From Bacteroidaceae bacterium (GTDB taxonomy: Bacteria; Bacteroidota; Bacteroidia; Bacteroidales; Bacteroidaceae), in contig JAFZGA010000003.1 of NCBI GenBank assembly GCA_017555585.1, forward strand, positions 19,236 through 83,235: DNA of 64,000 nt, given 5' to 3'. The position numbers and the translations under genes were made by a program. The notes beneath the pieces are model-generated. The model searched no databases and was not told the origin of the DNA. It was given only the letters and a program-made list of their open reading frames with translations. Below, in pieces: positions 28,492 through 36,990 of this stretch (positions within the stretch are counted from its first letter, which is position 1; each line of letters opens with the position of its first letter).

Positions 28492-29268
28492 TCAATATGA
28501 TGCTGAAGCCTTTATTCCCTCTTTCTCCAGCATGCAAACTATCCGGTCCAACTCCTCGCGTGTGGCCTTTTGTAATCCCTGCTGTGGTGTCTCTCGGTCA
28601 ATGGTGTATATCATGACTTCGCGTGGAGCAATATGCTTTATTGCAGAAATCCAGGGTAGTACAAAGGCGTCTCCTGTGTTGTTTACGTCATATCCGTTTA
28701 CCTCGCCTTTCAGGAACATTGTCTGTATGACTGCTTTGCCCTCAAAGGCTTTCATGCGCTCAATTATCTTTTCCAGGTCGTATCTGCCTGTAGGACGGTC
28801 AAGAAATGAAATATAATTGCTGTTTACGGTGTCGAGCTTGAGGATGTTGTTGTCAACCTTTTTCAGTGCATTGAAAACGCTGTCTCTTGTTATGAGGGTG
28901 GCATTTGTCAGAACGCTTATCTTCGCATTGGGGCAATATCTGTTGCGTAGTGCAATGGTGTCGTCCATTATTGCCTCAAATTCAGGGTGTACGGTAGGTT
29001 CTCCATTGCCGGCAAATGTCAGTACATCCGGGAATTCGCTGTTCTCCTGCATTTCAAGCAGTTTCTTTTCCAATGCTCTTGCAACATCTTCGCGTTTTGG
29101 GAGTCTCTTGCTTGGTCGGCGTTCGGCATTGAATCCACATTCGCAATACAGGCAGTCGAATGTGCATATCTTGCCGTCATCCGGTAGCAGGTTAATGCCT
29201 AAGGATATACCGAGGCGACGGCTCTTTACTGGTCCGAATATCGGTGAAGGATATATGATTGTTGCCAT
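28492..29268 (-). CDS. Radical SAM protein (COG0731-like)
   Basis: A 258-residue enzyme predicted to cleave SAM with a [4Fe-4S] cluster held by the CxxxCxxC motif CTFDCLYC near residue 35. The GNGEPT segment is the usual SAM-contacting GGE-like motif. IYPSPIFGPVKSRRLGISLG at the N-terminus is typical of the group annotated as wyosine-synthetase-like (COG0731), but bacteria lack wyosine, so the substrate is unknown. It is the last gene of an argS-RNase H-radical SAM run on the minus strand, 37 nt after RNase H. Confidence 0.82.
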   Translation of the reverse strand: MATIIYPSPIFGPVKSRRLGISLGINLLPDDGKICTFDCLYCECGFNAERRPSKRLPKREDVARALEKKLLEMQENSEFPDVLTFAGNGEPTVHPEFEAIMDDTIALRNRYCPNAKISVLTNATLITRDSVFNALKKVDNNILKLDTVNSNYISFLDRPTGRYDLEKIIERMKAFEGKAVIQTMFLKGEVNGYDVNNTGDAFVLPWISAIKHIAPREVMIYTIDRETPQQGLQKATREELDRIVCMLEKEGIKASASY

Positions 29269-29305
29269 CTTTGTGTATATTGTAACGGCTCGTGTCGCCT
29301 ATTGT

Positions 29306-29932
29306 TCATTTTCTGCCAAAATCGGCAGGAATTTCTCCCCACTTGTCTGTCTCCCATTTGATGAGCACAGTCTTGTAGCTGTTTTCCTTAAGCCATTTCT
29401 CGGCACGCTCTATGTATTTGAATAGCTCTTCGCTCTGGCCGTCCCTAGGCAACTTTGTCTTGCACTGTTTTGCCTTTACCCACAGCAGTGCATTCCGGCT
29501 GTCAGAGTATATCGGCAGGTCAATTCCCCTCTGTTTCAATAGTGCCAATCCATGTACTATGGCCAGAAACTCACCTATATTGTTTGTGCCGAACATCGGT
29601 CCGAAATGGAATATCTCCTCTCCTGTGCCTATGTATACTCCACGATACTCCATCATGCCTGGGTTACCGCTGCATGCGGCATCAACGGCAAGCGCGTTCT
29701 TTATGATCTCGGGCGGATAACCGCCGGAAGTGGTTTTCGCCTTCTCCTTGTTGCCTTGTCCTATGTATTCGCGAGGTGATGAACTGTATGCCCTTTCTGC
29801 CTCTTCGAGGGTATCGAACGACTTGTAAAGAGCCTGTTTTACACCCTTTATCTGTTCCTGGCACTCGTCCCAGCTTTTATATATGCCGGGAACGAGTCCG
29901 TTCCAAACTACATAGAAACGTTTCTTTGCCAT
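29306..29932 (-). CDS. Ribonuclease HI with N-terminal viroplasmin-like domain
   Basis: Cleaves the RNA strand of RNA-DNA hybrids. The N-terminal 45 residues (KRFYVVWNGLVPGIYKSWDE) form the caulimovirus viroplasmin/RNase H1 hybrid-binding domain. The catalytic domain begins near residue 80, with Asp in AVDAACSGNPG, Glu in NNIGEFLAI, Asp in YSDSRNA and the final Asp in the C-terminal ETDKWGEIPADFG. At 208 residues it is a complete two-domain RNase H1 of the type seen in Bacteroidetes. It lies 15 nt after argS on the same strand. Confidence 0.9.
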   Translation of the reverse strand: MAKKRFYVVWNGLVPGIYKSWDECQEQIKGVKQALYKSFDTLEEAERAYSSSPREYIGQGNKEKAKTTSGGYPPEIIKNALAVDAACSGNPGMMEYRGVYIGTGEEIFHFGPMFGTNNIGEFLAIVHGLALLKQRGIDLPIYSDSRNALLWVKAKQCKTKLPRDGQSEELFKYIERAEKWLKENSYKTVLIKWETDKWGEIPADFGRK

Positions 29933-29947
29933 GCCGGTATCGGAGTA

Positions 29948-31738
29948 TTACATTCTCTCAGGCACCTCTATACCCAAAAGATTCATTGCACTCTTGATGA
30001 TCTTGCCTACATTGTGGGTCAAAAGAATGCGGAAAGCCTTTGTAGCTTCGTTCTCCTCCCTGAGTATGCTGAAGTCATGATAGAACTGATTGTACTCCTT
30101 GGCAAGCTCGTATGCATAGTTCGCAATGCCCGATGGTGAGTAGTCTGTACCGGCCTGTCTTACAATGGCGGGGTAATCGTTAAGCATACGTATGATTGCG
30201 CACTCCTTCTCGCTTATGGTCTCAGGTTTTGCGTTGTTTCTGTTCACGCCGGCTTCGTCAGCCTTGCGCTCGATTGAGCGTGTACGTGCGTATGTATATT
30301 GGATGAACGGACCAGTGTTTCCATTGAAATCGATCGACTCTTTAGGATTGAAAAGCATGTTCTTGCGTGCATCCACCTTCAGCATGAAGTATTTCAATGC
30401 TCCAAGGCCGATGATGCGGTTGATGTTTGCCTTCTCCTCCTCGGTGAGGTCATTGAGCTTGTTTCCGAGTTCCTCTGATGTCTCGCGTGCTGTTCCTATC
30501 ATCTCGTCCATCAGGTCGTCAGCGTCAACAACAGTACCTTCACGGCTCTTCATCTTGCCCTCGGGCAGTTCAACCATACCGTATGAGAAGTGTACAAGTC
30601 CTTTACCCCATGAGAATCCGAGCTTGTCAAGCAATAATGACAAAACCTGGAAGTGATAGTTCTGTTCGTTACCTACAACGTATACCATCTTGTCGATAGG
30701 GTAGTCACGGAAACGCAACTGTGCAGTACCGATATCCTGTGTCATATATACCGATGTGCCGTCGCTGCGTAACAACAGTTTCTCGTCAAGTCCGTCGTTC
30801 TTCAGGTCTGCCCATACCGATTCGTCTTCTCTGCGATAGAATATGCCTTTCTCCAATCCACCGAGAACAGTCTCCTTACCTACGAGGTATGTGTCGCTCT
30901 CGTAATATATCTTGTCAAAGTCTACTCCAAGACGTTTGTATGTCTCGTCGAATCCTTCGTATACCCAATTGTTCATCTTCTCCCAGAGAGCGCGTACCTC
31001 TTTGTCTCCGGCCTCCCATTTCACAAGCATTTCGCGTGCTTCGGCCATGAGTGGTGAAGCTGCCTCGGCCTCCTCCTTGCTCATGCCTTTCTCCATAAGC
31101 TCATTAAGCTCAGCCTTATAGTGCTTGTCGAATGCAACATAATAGTCACCGATAAGATGGTCGCCCTTCTTGCCGCTGCTTGCAGGAGTTTCACCTTCGC
31201 CCCATTTTAGCCATGCGAGCATTGATTTGCAGATGTGTATACCGCGGTCGTTTACAATATTGGTCTTTACAACCTTGTTGCCGTTTGCCTCAATGATGTT
31301 TGACAATGCATAACCGAGCAGGTTGTTGCGGATATGTCCCAGGTGCAGTGGCTTGTTGGTGTTTGGCGATGAGTACTCTACCATTACAAGTGGCGAATTC
31401 TCGGTAACAGGTGTTATACCCCATTTTTCGTCCTTGTCAATCTCGTTCAGCAGGTCAACCCAATAGTTTGCCGATATGGCAAGGTTGAGGAATCCCTTTA
31501 CTACGTTGAATGAAGATATGGCAGTAACGTTGTTTTTCAGATACTCTCCTATTTCCTGTGCTGTCTCTTCAGGACGTTTTTTTGAAAGAGCGAGGAATGG
31601 GAATACTACAACAGTGTAGTCGCCTTCAAACTCCTTACGTGTCTTTTGCAACTGTATCTTTTCTGCGCTGAATTCGGTACCGTAAAGGCTCTTGATAGCC
31701 TCAACCACACTCTGTACCAATGTTGTTTCAATATTCAT
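29948..31738 (-). CDS. argS: Arginyl-tRNA synthetase
   Basis: Class Ia synthetase that charges tRNA-Arg. ATG at 31738 gives MNIETTLVQSVVEAIKSLYG and the usual length of 596. The HIGH motif appears as NKPLHLGHIRNN and the KMSKS region as GKMKSREGTVVDADD. The N-terminal Add-1 domain and the C-terminal DALR-type helical domain (YELAKEYNQFYHDFSIL) are present. It heads an operon with RNase H and a radical SAM gene. Its upstream region carries two and a half 75-bp promoter-repeat units. Confidence 0.96.
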   Translation of the reverse strand: MNIETTLVQSVVEAIKSLYGTEFSAEKIQLQKTRKEFEGDYTVVVFPFLALSKKRPEETAQEIGEYLKNNVTAISSFNVVKGFLNLAISANYWVDLLNEIDKDEKWGITPVTENSPLVMVEYSSPNTNKPLHLGHIRNNLLGYALSNIIEANGNKVVKTNIVNDRGIHICKSMLAWLKWGEGETPASSGKKGDHLIGDYYVAFDKHYKAELNELMEKGMSKEEAEAASPLMAEAREMLVKWEAGDKEVRALWEKMNNWVYEGFDETYKRLGVDFDKIYYESDTYLVGKETVLGGLEKGIFYRREDESVWADLKNDGLDEKLLLRSDGTSVYMTQDIGTAQLRFRDYPIDKMVYVVGNEQNYHFQVLSLLLDKLGFSWGKGLVHFSYGMVELPEGKMKSREGTVVDADDLMDEMIGTARETSEELGNKLNDLTEEEKANINRIIGLGALKYFMLKVDARKNMLFNPKESIDFNGNTGPFIQYTYARTRSIERKADEAGVNRNNAKPETISEKECAIIRMLNDYPAIVRQAGTDYSPSGIANYAYELAKEYNQFYHDFSILREENEATKAFRILLTHNVGKIIKSAMNLLGIEVPERM

Positions 31739-31786
31739 TTTATATATGTTTTTTATTTGTTTCCTATCTGTTTTTAAAGCTATCTG

Positions 31787-31794
31787 CAAAGATA
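31787..31794 (-). promoter_or_regulatory. -7 box of the argS promoter
   Basis: On the minus strand, TATCTTTG reads from 31794 to 31787. A GCTTTG arm (31819-31814 on the minus strand) lies 19 nt upstream, giving a normal -33/-7 spacing. The leader is about 40 nt. This promoter is the gene-proximal end of the repeat array. Confidence 0.7.
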
Positions 31795-31802
31795 ATCATA
31801 AG

Positions 31803-31974
31803 CGAGCGAAATACAAAGCTTGCTTTGAAATTTCGCAGCGAGCGATGATTATCTTCGCGCGAAGCGCAAAGATTCCACGAGCGAAATACAAAGCTTGCTT
31901 TGAAATTTCACAGCGAGCGATGATTATCTTCGCGCGAAGCGCAAAGATTCCACGAACTAAATACAAAGCAAGCG
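31803..31974 (-). repeat. 75-bp tandem promoter-repeat array upstream of argS
   Basis: Two copies (31803-31877 and 31878-31952) differ at one of 75 positions, and a third partial copy reaches about 31974. Read on the minus strand, each unit has CTGTGAAATTT, an inverted repeat CAAAGC-AA-GCTTTG (31814-31827; 31889-31902), TATTTCGCTCG and a -7-like AATCTTTGCGC. That box is mirrored across TTC by GCGCGAAGATA (31850-31874; 31925-31949). In the internal units the inverted-repeat-to--7 spacing is only 14 nt and the box begins AATC, so they are probably weak or inactive promoters. Confidence 0.85.
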
Positions 31975-32082
31975 ACAGTTGTCTTTGCGGTTTGATTATG
32001 ATAATTTGATGGATTTGTACTCATAAACTGTTATATAAAATTAAATAATCATTTTAATCGGCAATTTGGAAAGTTAAAACTC

Positions 32083-32262
32083 GCTCGTTTGTATTATCTT
32101 TGCACTTCGTGCTAAGCTGTACTGCGCTCGCGGTAAAACTTGAAAGCAAGCTTTCCGTTTAGCTCGTTTGTATTATCTTTGCGCTTTGCGCGAAGATATA
32201 CTGCACTCGCGGTAAAACATGAAAGCAAGCTTCCTGTTTAGCTCGTTTGTATTATCTTTGCA
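32083..32262 (+). repeat. 79-bp tandem promoter-repeat array upstream of the rhomboid pair
   Basis: Three -7 boxes TATCTTTG at 32095, 32174 and 32253, exactly 79 nt apart, each preceded by GCTCGTTTGTAT. Between them are GAAAGC-AA-GCTTTC (32142-32155) and GAAAGC-AA-GCTTCC (32221-32234). After the first and second boxes are mirrored hairpins (GCAC-TTC-GTGC; TATCTTTGCGC-TTT-GCGCGAAGATA at 32174-32198). The third box is followed after about 7 nt by the expected transcription start, leaving a leader of about 23 nt for the first rhomboid gene. The stretch 31975-32082 between the two arrays is AT-rich with no further feature seen. Confidence 0.85.
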
Positions 32263-32289
32263 CTCTAATTTGGATTGAAAATTATTTTT

Positions 32290-33018
32290 ATGAATAGAAT
32301 ACCTGTAGTTACAAAGAATCTTTTGGCCATAAATGTGATAATGTTCCTGGCCATGCTGGTTGCCGGAAAGAACGGTCTCGACCTGAATAACATATTGGGC
32401 TTGCATTTTTTTATGTCAAGCGAATTCCATCCTTATCAGTTTGTGACATACATGTTCATGCATGGCGATTTCTCGCACCTCTTCTTTAATATGTTCGCAC
32501 TCTTTATGTTCGGACGCACATTGGAGTATGTGTGGGGGCCAAAACGCTTCCTGATATTCTACATCGTTGCCGGTTTGGGAGCAGCTTGCGTGCAGGAAGT
32601 CATAGCAGCAGCGCGATATTTCTCTATGGTAGGCAATATCGATACCGACCTTGTCGCTCTTGTTTTTGAAGAGGGCGCAGCTGCTTTGAATGAAGGCAAG
32701 AACTTCATTATACCGCAACTTGCCAAACTGAATCTGGTGTTGAACTCACAGACTATAGGAGCATCGGGCGCGGTATATGCCATACTTCTGGGCTTTGGTA
32801 TGCTTTTTCCCAATGAGAGAATGTTCATATTCCCGCTTCCATTCCCGATAAAGGCGAAGTTCTTTGTTATGGGATATGCCTTGATTGAACTGTATCTGGG
32901 TGTGTTTGGCTCACCTGATGGAGTAGCGCATTTTGCCCATCTCGGCGGTATGCTGTTTGGTCTTGTGCTTATATTGTTGTGGCGTAAAAAAGGTGAAATA
33001 GGTGGTCCTTATGTTTAA
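32290..33018 (+). CDS. Rhomboid-family intramembrane serine protease (first of two)
   Basis: A polytopic protease that cleaves substrates inside the membrane. It is 242 residues long with six predicted helices. The catalytic dyad reads as Ser159 in GASGAVYAI and His217 in HFAHLGG. Asn67 in HLFFNMFALFMFG and the preceding HGDFSH segment form the oxyanion side. The start was set at ATG 32290; a TTG 15 nt upstream is in frame but falls almost at the expected start of transcription. It overlaps the second rhomboid gene by 8 nt. Confidence 0.92.
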   Translation: MNRIPVVTKNLLAINVIMFLAMLVAGKNGLDLNNILGLHFFMSSEFHPYQFVTYMFMHGDFSHLFFNMFALFMFGRTLEYVWGPKRFLIFYIVAGLGAACVQEVIAAARYFSMVGNIDTDLVALVFEEGAAALNEGKNFIIPQLAKLNLVLNSQTIGASGAVYAILLGFGMLFPNERMFIFPLPFPIKAKFFVMGYALIELYLGVFGSPDGVAHFAHLGGMLFGLVLILLWRKKGEIGGPYV

Positions 33019-33904
33019 GAATATCTTACAAAAATTCAAGTTGCAGAATATTGTAGGCAAGTTTATATATATCAATGTCGCAATATATGTGGTTGTTGCC
33101 CTGATAGGAGTCTTTTCGGTGCTTTTCAATGCAGGTGCCGGTGATGTTGTTGTGCGGTATCTTGAATTGCCGTCGTCGTTACAGCAGTTGCTGTGCCGTC
33201 CATGGACACTCTTTACATATATGTTCCTTCACGAACAGTTCATGCATATCCTATGGAATATGATAGCTCTTTATGTGTTCGGGCGTATATTCATCGAATT
33301 CTTCTCGTTACGCCATTTCGTAGGTACATATATACTCGGCGGTCTTTTTGGTGGCGTGGCATTTGTGCTATCGTATAATGTGTTCCCCTATTTTGAGCCA
33401 TACGTGGGCATTTCATATCTGATAGGTGCTTCAGCCTCCGTTCTTGCCATTGTCGTTGCATCGGCAGTACGTAATCCCGGGTACAGAATCAATCTGTTGC
33501 TTATAGGCAGCGTCAAATTGTCAACTTTTGCACTTGTAACGGTTGCAATTTCTGTCTTTATGCTTGCAGGCAACAATGCCGGTGGAAATTTTGCCCATTT
33601 GGGTGGAGCTGTAGCAGGTTGGCTTGTTGCGTATATGCTGAATAAGGGTGTCGATATTACCTCTTTTGTCAACAAGCCGATAGATTGGGTAACATCGTTC
33701 TTCAAGAAAGGACATTCTTCACGCAAGAGAAAGCCTGAATTCAAATATTCCTCAGGTGGCCGTAGTGCTGATTATGAATATAATGCACGCAAAAAGGCAA
33801 ACGAAGCCGAAATAGACAAGATTCTCGAGAAAATCAAACGTGGCGGTTATGCTTCGCTTACTGAGGAAGAGAAAAAACGGCTTTTTGATGCCTCTTCGAA
33901 ATAG
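33011..33904 (+). CDS. Rhomboid-family intramembrane serine protease (second of two)
   Basis: A 297-residue rhomboid paralogue. The HEQFMHILWNMIALYVFG segment provides Asn83. The catalytic Ser is Ser141 in IGASASV, where the usual GxSG glycine is Ala. His196 sits in NFAHLGG. After the last helix there is a soluble basic C-terminal tail of about 75 residues (RKRKPEFKYSSGGRSADYEY), ending in a conserved-looking helical segment (EIDKILEKIKRGGYASLTEE). ATG at 33011 overlaps the upstream gene by 8 nt, so the two are translationally coupled. A terminator follows. Confidence 0.9.
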   Translation: MFKNILQKFKLQNIVGKFIYINVAIYVVVALIGVFSVLFNAGAGDVVVRYLELPSSLQQLLCRPWTLFTYMFLHEQFMHILWNMIALYVFGRIFIEFFSLRHFVGTYILGGLFGGVAFVLSYNVFPYFEPYVGISYLIGASASVLAIVVASAVRNPGYRINLLLIGSVKLSTFALVTVAISVFMLAGNNAGGNFAHLGGAVAGWLVAYMLNKGVDITSFVNKPIDWVTSFFKKGHSSRKRKPEFKYSSGGRSADYEYNARKKANEAEIDKILEKIKRGGYASLTEEEKKRLFDASSK

Positions 33905-33927
33905 CGGTTTCCAGCAGTGGTAAAAGG

Positions 33928-33982
33928 TTACAAATGGTTTGTGCTGTATTGTCGTACAGTCAAACCATTTGTCTGTTTTTAG
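33928..33982 (+). terminator. Terminator of the rhomboid pair
   Basis: A perfect 12-bp stem (33930-33941 with 33961-33972), with an inner CTGTA/TACAG, is followed by a T run at 33976-33980. Confidence 0.85.
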
Positions 33983-34068
33983 GGTGTTTTTGCCTCTTTT
34001 GTCCTCTATTTTATTATATTATGTAAAGAAAAACACCACAAATAGCTTATACTTTTAGAAAAAAACAC

Positions 34069-34077
34069 TATATTTGC
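34069..34077 (+). promoter_or_regulatory. -7 box of the secDF promoter
   Basis: TATATTTGC at 34069-34077 matches TAnnTTTG. It lies 50 nt before the secDF ATG. No clean -33 box is visible. Confidence 0.5.
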
Positions 34078-34126
34078 GCGATTTTGATAAAAAGGCTAAA
34101 ATAAATCACAATAAAATTTAATTAAA

Positions 34127-36934
34127 ATGCAGAACAAAGGATTTGTAAAAGTATTTGCAGTACTGCTGACAATTGTATGTTTGTTCTACTTGTCATTCTC
34201 AGTTGTAACCAGCTACCATGCAGGTAAGGCCGAAGAGAGTGGCGACAGCAAGCACTACATGGATTCAATGCAGAACAAGAATGTTTGGCTTGGAATCTAC
34301 TCTTTGCAGGAGTGCCGCGAATTGGAGATTGGTCTAGGTTTGGACCTTAAGGGTGGTATGTATGTCATTATGGAAGTTTCTGTTCCTGACATTGTAAAGG
34401 CATTGTCTGGTGACAAGCAGGATGAGAACTTCAAGACTGCATTGAATAATGCACGTATGGCAACTATCAATGGTGGTGACTATATCACTGCTTTCATCAA
34501 CGAGTATCACAAAGTTGCTCCAGGCAGCAACCTTGCATCTCTTTTTGCAACATACGACTTGAAGGATAGAATTTCACAGAGTTCTACCGACAAGGAGGTT
34601 GAAGAGGTATTGCGTGCCGAGGTAAAGGCTGCTGTTGACAACTCTTACAATGTATTGCGCACACGTATCGACCGTTTCGGTGTTGTTCAGCCTAATATCC
34701 AGGCTATCGAGGGCGGTATGGGCCGTATCATGATTGAGCTTCCTGGCGTAAAGGATCCCGATCGTGTACGTAAGTTGTTGCAGGGTTCAGCAAATCTTGA
34801 GTTCTGGGAGACATACAGCCTTGACGAGATCTCTAAGGTTGTATACCCAGCATTGCAGGATATCGACAGCAAGCTCGAAGGCAACGCTTTGATGTCAAAG
34901 TTGCAGATGGCAAATACATCATACTGCACAGTAGGTATTGCTCACTATAGCGATACTGCTGCCATCAATGCAATTCTTGCAAGCAAGGAGGCTAAGATGC
35001 TTCTTCCAAGAGACCTTCGCATGATGTGGAACGTTGACGCTCTTGACGGTGACTCAACAAAGACTCTCTTTGAACTTAACGCAATTAAGGTTACAGAGCG
35101 TAACGGTAAAGCTCCTGTAGAGGGCGAGGTAATTTCTGATGCTAAGGCAGGTTTTGACCAGCAGGGTGCTCCATGCGTTGATATGCAGATGAACATCGAG
35201 GGCTCAAGAAAATGGGCTGCTTTGACAAAGAAGAACCTTCACCGTGCTATCGCAATCGTTCTCGACGGTTATGTATACAGCGCACCTATGGTACAGTCTG
35301 AAATCACCGGTGGACGTTCACAGATTACAGGTAACTTTACAATCGAGGCTACTCAGGACTTGGCTAACGTTCTCCGTTCAGGTAAGATGGCTGCTCCTGT
35401 ACGCATCATTCAGGAAGAGGTTGTAGGTCCTTCACTTGGTCAGAAGTCAATTGAGCAAGGTATCGTTTCGTTCATCGTTGCATTTGTTCTCCTTATGATA
35501 TACATGTGCGCGATGTATGGTGTAATACCAGGTTCTGTTGCTAACCTTGCATTGTTGCTCAACCTGTTCTTCACAATGGGTATACTTGCTTCATTCCAGG
35601 CTGCATTGACAATGTCAGGTATCGCAGGTATCGTGTTAACTCTTGGTATGGCTGTCGATGCTAACGTGCTTATCTACGAGCGCGCTAAGGAGGAGTTGCG
35701 TGCAGGTAAGAATGTACGTTTGGCTCTTACAGACGGTTACAAGAACGCATTCTCAGCAATTCTTGACTCAAACATCACATCTATCATAACAGGTATCATC
35801 CTGTTCAACTTCGGTACAGGTCCTATCAAGGGATTTGCTACAACTCTTATCATCGGTCTGTTGTGCTCATTCTTTACAGCAGTGTTTGTGACACGTGTTA
35901 TCTATGACAAGTTCATGTCTAAGGGCAAGTGGTTGAACCTCACATTCACTACAAAGCTCTCACGCAACCTGATGAAGGAGCCTAACTTCAACTTTATCGG
36001 TGCTTCTAAGAAGTCAGCAATCGTGTTCGGTATCGTTGCTGTTGCAATGGTGGTTTCATTCGCATTCCGCGGTTTGAGCCAGAGCATCGACTTCACCGGT
36101 GGACGTAACTTTGTTGTTCAGTTCGAGAAAGAGGTTGAGCCTGAGACAGTTCGTGCTTTGTTGAAGGAGAAGATCACTGAGGATAATGTACAGGCTATCG
36201 CTTTGGGTACAGACGGTAAGACTATCCGCGTGACAACCAACTATATGATCAATGATACAGCTAAGGTTGCCGATGACAAGATCACAGAGTTCCTCTATGA
36301 TTCTTTCATGGAAGGCAAACTCTTGAGCGAGGATTTGACAATCGAGACATTCCGTGACTATGACAACCACACAGGAGGTTCAATCATCAGCTCACAGAAG
36401 GTTGGTCCAAGCATGGCTGAGGATATCCGCAACGGTGCTATCGTATCAGTGATACTTGCGCTCATTGCAATCTTTATCTACATCCTTGTACGTTTCCGTA
36501 ACGTAGCTTACAGTATCGGTTCTATCTTTGCACTCGGTATCGACGTGCTTATGATTATAGGTTGCTACTCATTGTTCTATGGCATCTTGCCGATGTCACT
36601 TGAGATTGACCAGACATTCATCGGTGCTATCTTGACAGCTATCGGTTATTCAATCAATGACAAGGTGGTTATCTTCGACCGTGTACGTGAGTTTACTCAC
36701 CTCTATCCAAAACGTAACAAGTTCGACTTGTTCAATACATCGTTGAATACAACATTGGCTCGTACAATCAATACATCTGTCAGCACATTGATCGTGTTGC
36801 TCTGTATCTTTGTACTCGGTGGCGACAGCATCCGTAGCTTCTCATTCGCGATGATTCTTGGTGTTATATTCGGTACATTGTCATCACTCTTCATTGCTGC
36901 TCCTGTAGCTTACAGCTTCTTGCGCAAGAAGTAA
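34127..36934 (+). CDS. secDF: Protein translocase SecDF fusion
   Basis: Inner-membrane proton-driven factor that pulls secreted proteins through SecYEG. It is one chain of 935 residues, as usual in Bacteroidetes, with a SecD half (D1 motif GLDLKGGMYV, P1 domain, then helices including AMAVDANVLIYERAKEEL-type D4) and a SecF half (SIDFTGGRNF, then IGYSINDKVVIFDRVRE). Each half has six transmembrane helices. Codon use is biased and regular (many tca/aca/ttg codons), as in highly expressed genes. It is monocistronic, ending in a perfect 17-bp terminator stem. Confidence 0.96.
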   Translation: MQNKGFVKVFAVLLTIVCLFYLSFSVVTSYHAGKAEESGDSKHYMDSMQNKNVWLGIYSLQECRELEIGLGLDLKGGMYVIMEVSVPDIVKALSGDKQDENFKTALNNARMATINGGDYITAFINEYHKVAPGSNLASLFATYDLKDRISQSSTDKEVEEVLRAEVKAAVDNSYNVLRTRIDRFGVVQPNIQAIEGGMGRIMIELPGVKDPDRVRKLLQGSANLEFWETYSLDEISKVVYPALQDIDSKLEGNALMSKLQMANTSYCTVGIAHYSDTAAINAILASKEAKMLLPRDLRMMWNVDALDGDSTKTLFELNAIKVTERNGKAPVEGEVISDAKAGFDQQGAPCVDMQMNIEGSRKWAALTKKNLHRAIAIVLDGYVYSAPMVQSEITGGRSQITGNFTIEATQDLANVLRSGKMAAPVRIIQEEVVGPSLGQKSIEQGIVSFIVAFVLLMIYMCAMYGVIPGSVANLALLLNLFFTMGILASFQAALTMSGIAGIVLTLGMAVDANVLIYERAKEELRAGKNVRLALTDGYKNAFSAILDSNITSIITGIILFNFGTGPIKGFATTLIIGLLCSFFTAVFVTRVIYDKFMSKGKWLNLTFTTKLSRNLMKEPNFNFIGASKKSAIVFGIVAVAMVVSFAFRGLSQSIDFTGGRNFVVQFEKEVEPETVRALLKEKITEDNVQAIALGTDGKTIRVTTNYMINDTAKVADDKITEFLYDSFMEGKLLSEDLTIETFRDYDNHTGGSIISSQKVGPSMAEDIRNGAIVSVILALIAIFIYILVRFRNVAYSIGSIFALGIDVLMIIGCYSLFYGILPMSLEIDQTFIGAILTAIGYSINDKVVIFDRVREFTHLYPKRNKFDLFNTSLNTTLARTINTSVSTLIVLLCIFVLGGDSIRSFSFAMILGVIFGTLSSLFIAAPVAYSFLRKK

Positions 36935-36951
36935 TAGAGTGATATATCATA

Positions 36952-36989
36952 AACAAATCAGGCTGAACGTGTGTTCAGCCTGATTTGTT
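36952..36989. terminator. Bidirectional terminator between secDF and the DUF2851 gene
   Basis: A perfect 17-bp inverted repeat (36952-36968 with 36973-36989) with a GTGT loop, between two convergent stops. A-rich and T-rich ends allow use in both directions. Confidence 0.85.
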
Positions 36990-36990
36990 G

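Noticed and set aside
31692-32009. A 105-codon frame with an exact 25-residue repeat (AKYKACFEISQRAMIIFARS...)
   Set aside because: The periodicity comes from the 75-bp DNA promoter repeats, a multiple of three. The frame runs antisense to the argS promoter and starts inside argS, so it is not a repeat protein.
31803-32262. Tandem repeats considered as a CRISPR array
   Set aside because: The units are contiguous, without unique spacers of constant length, and contain promoter elements; no cas genes are near.
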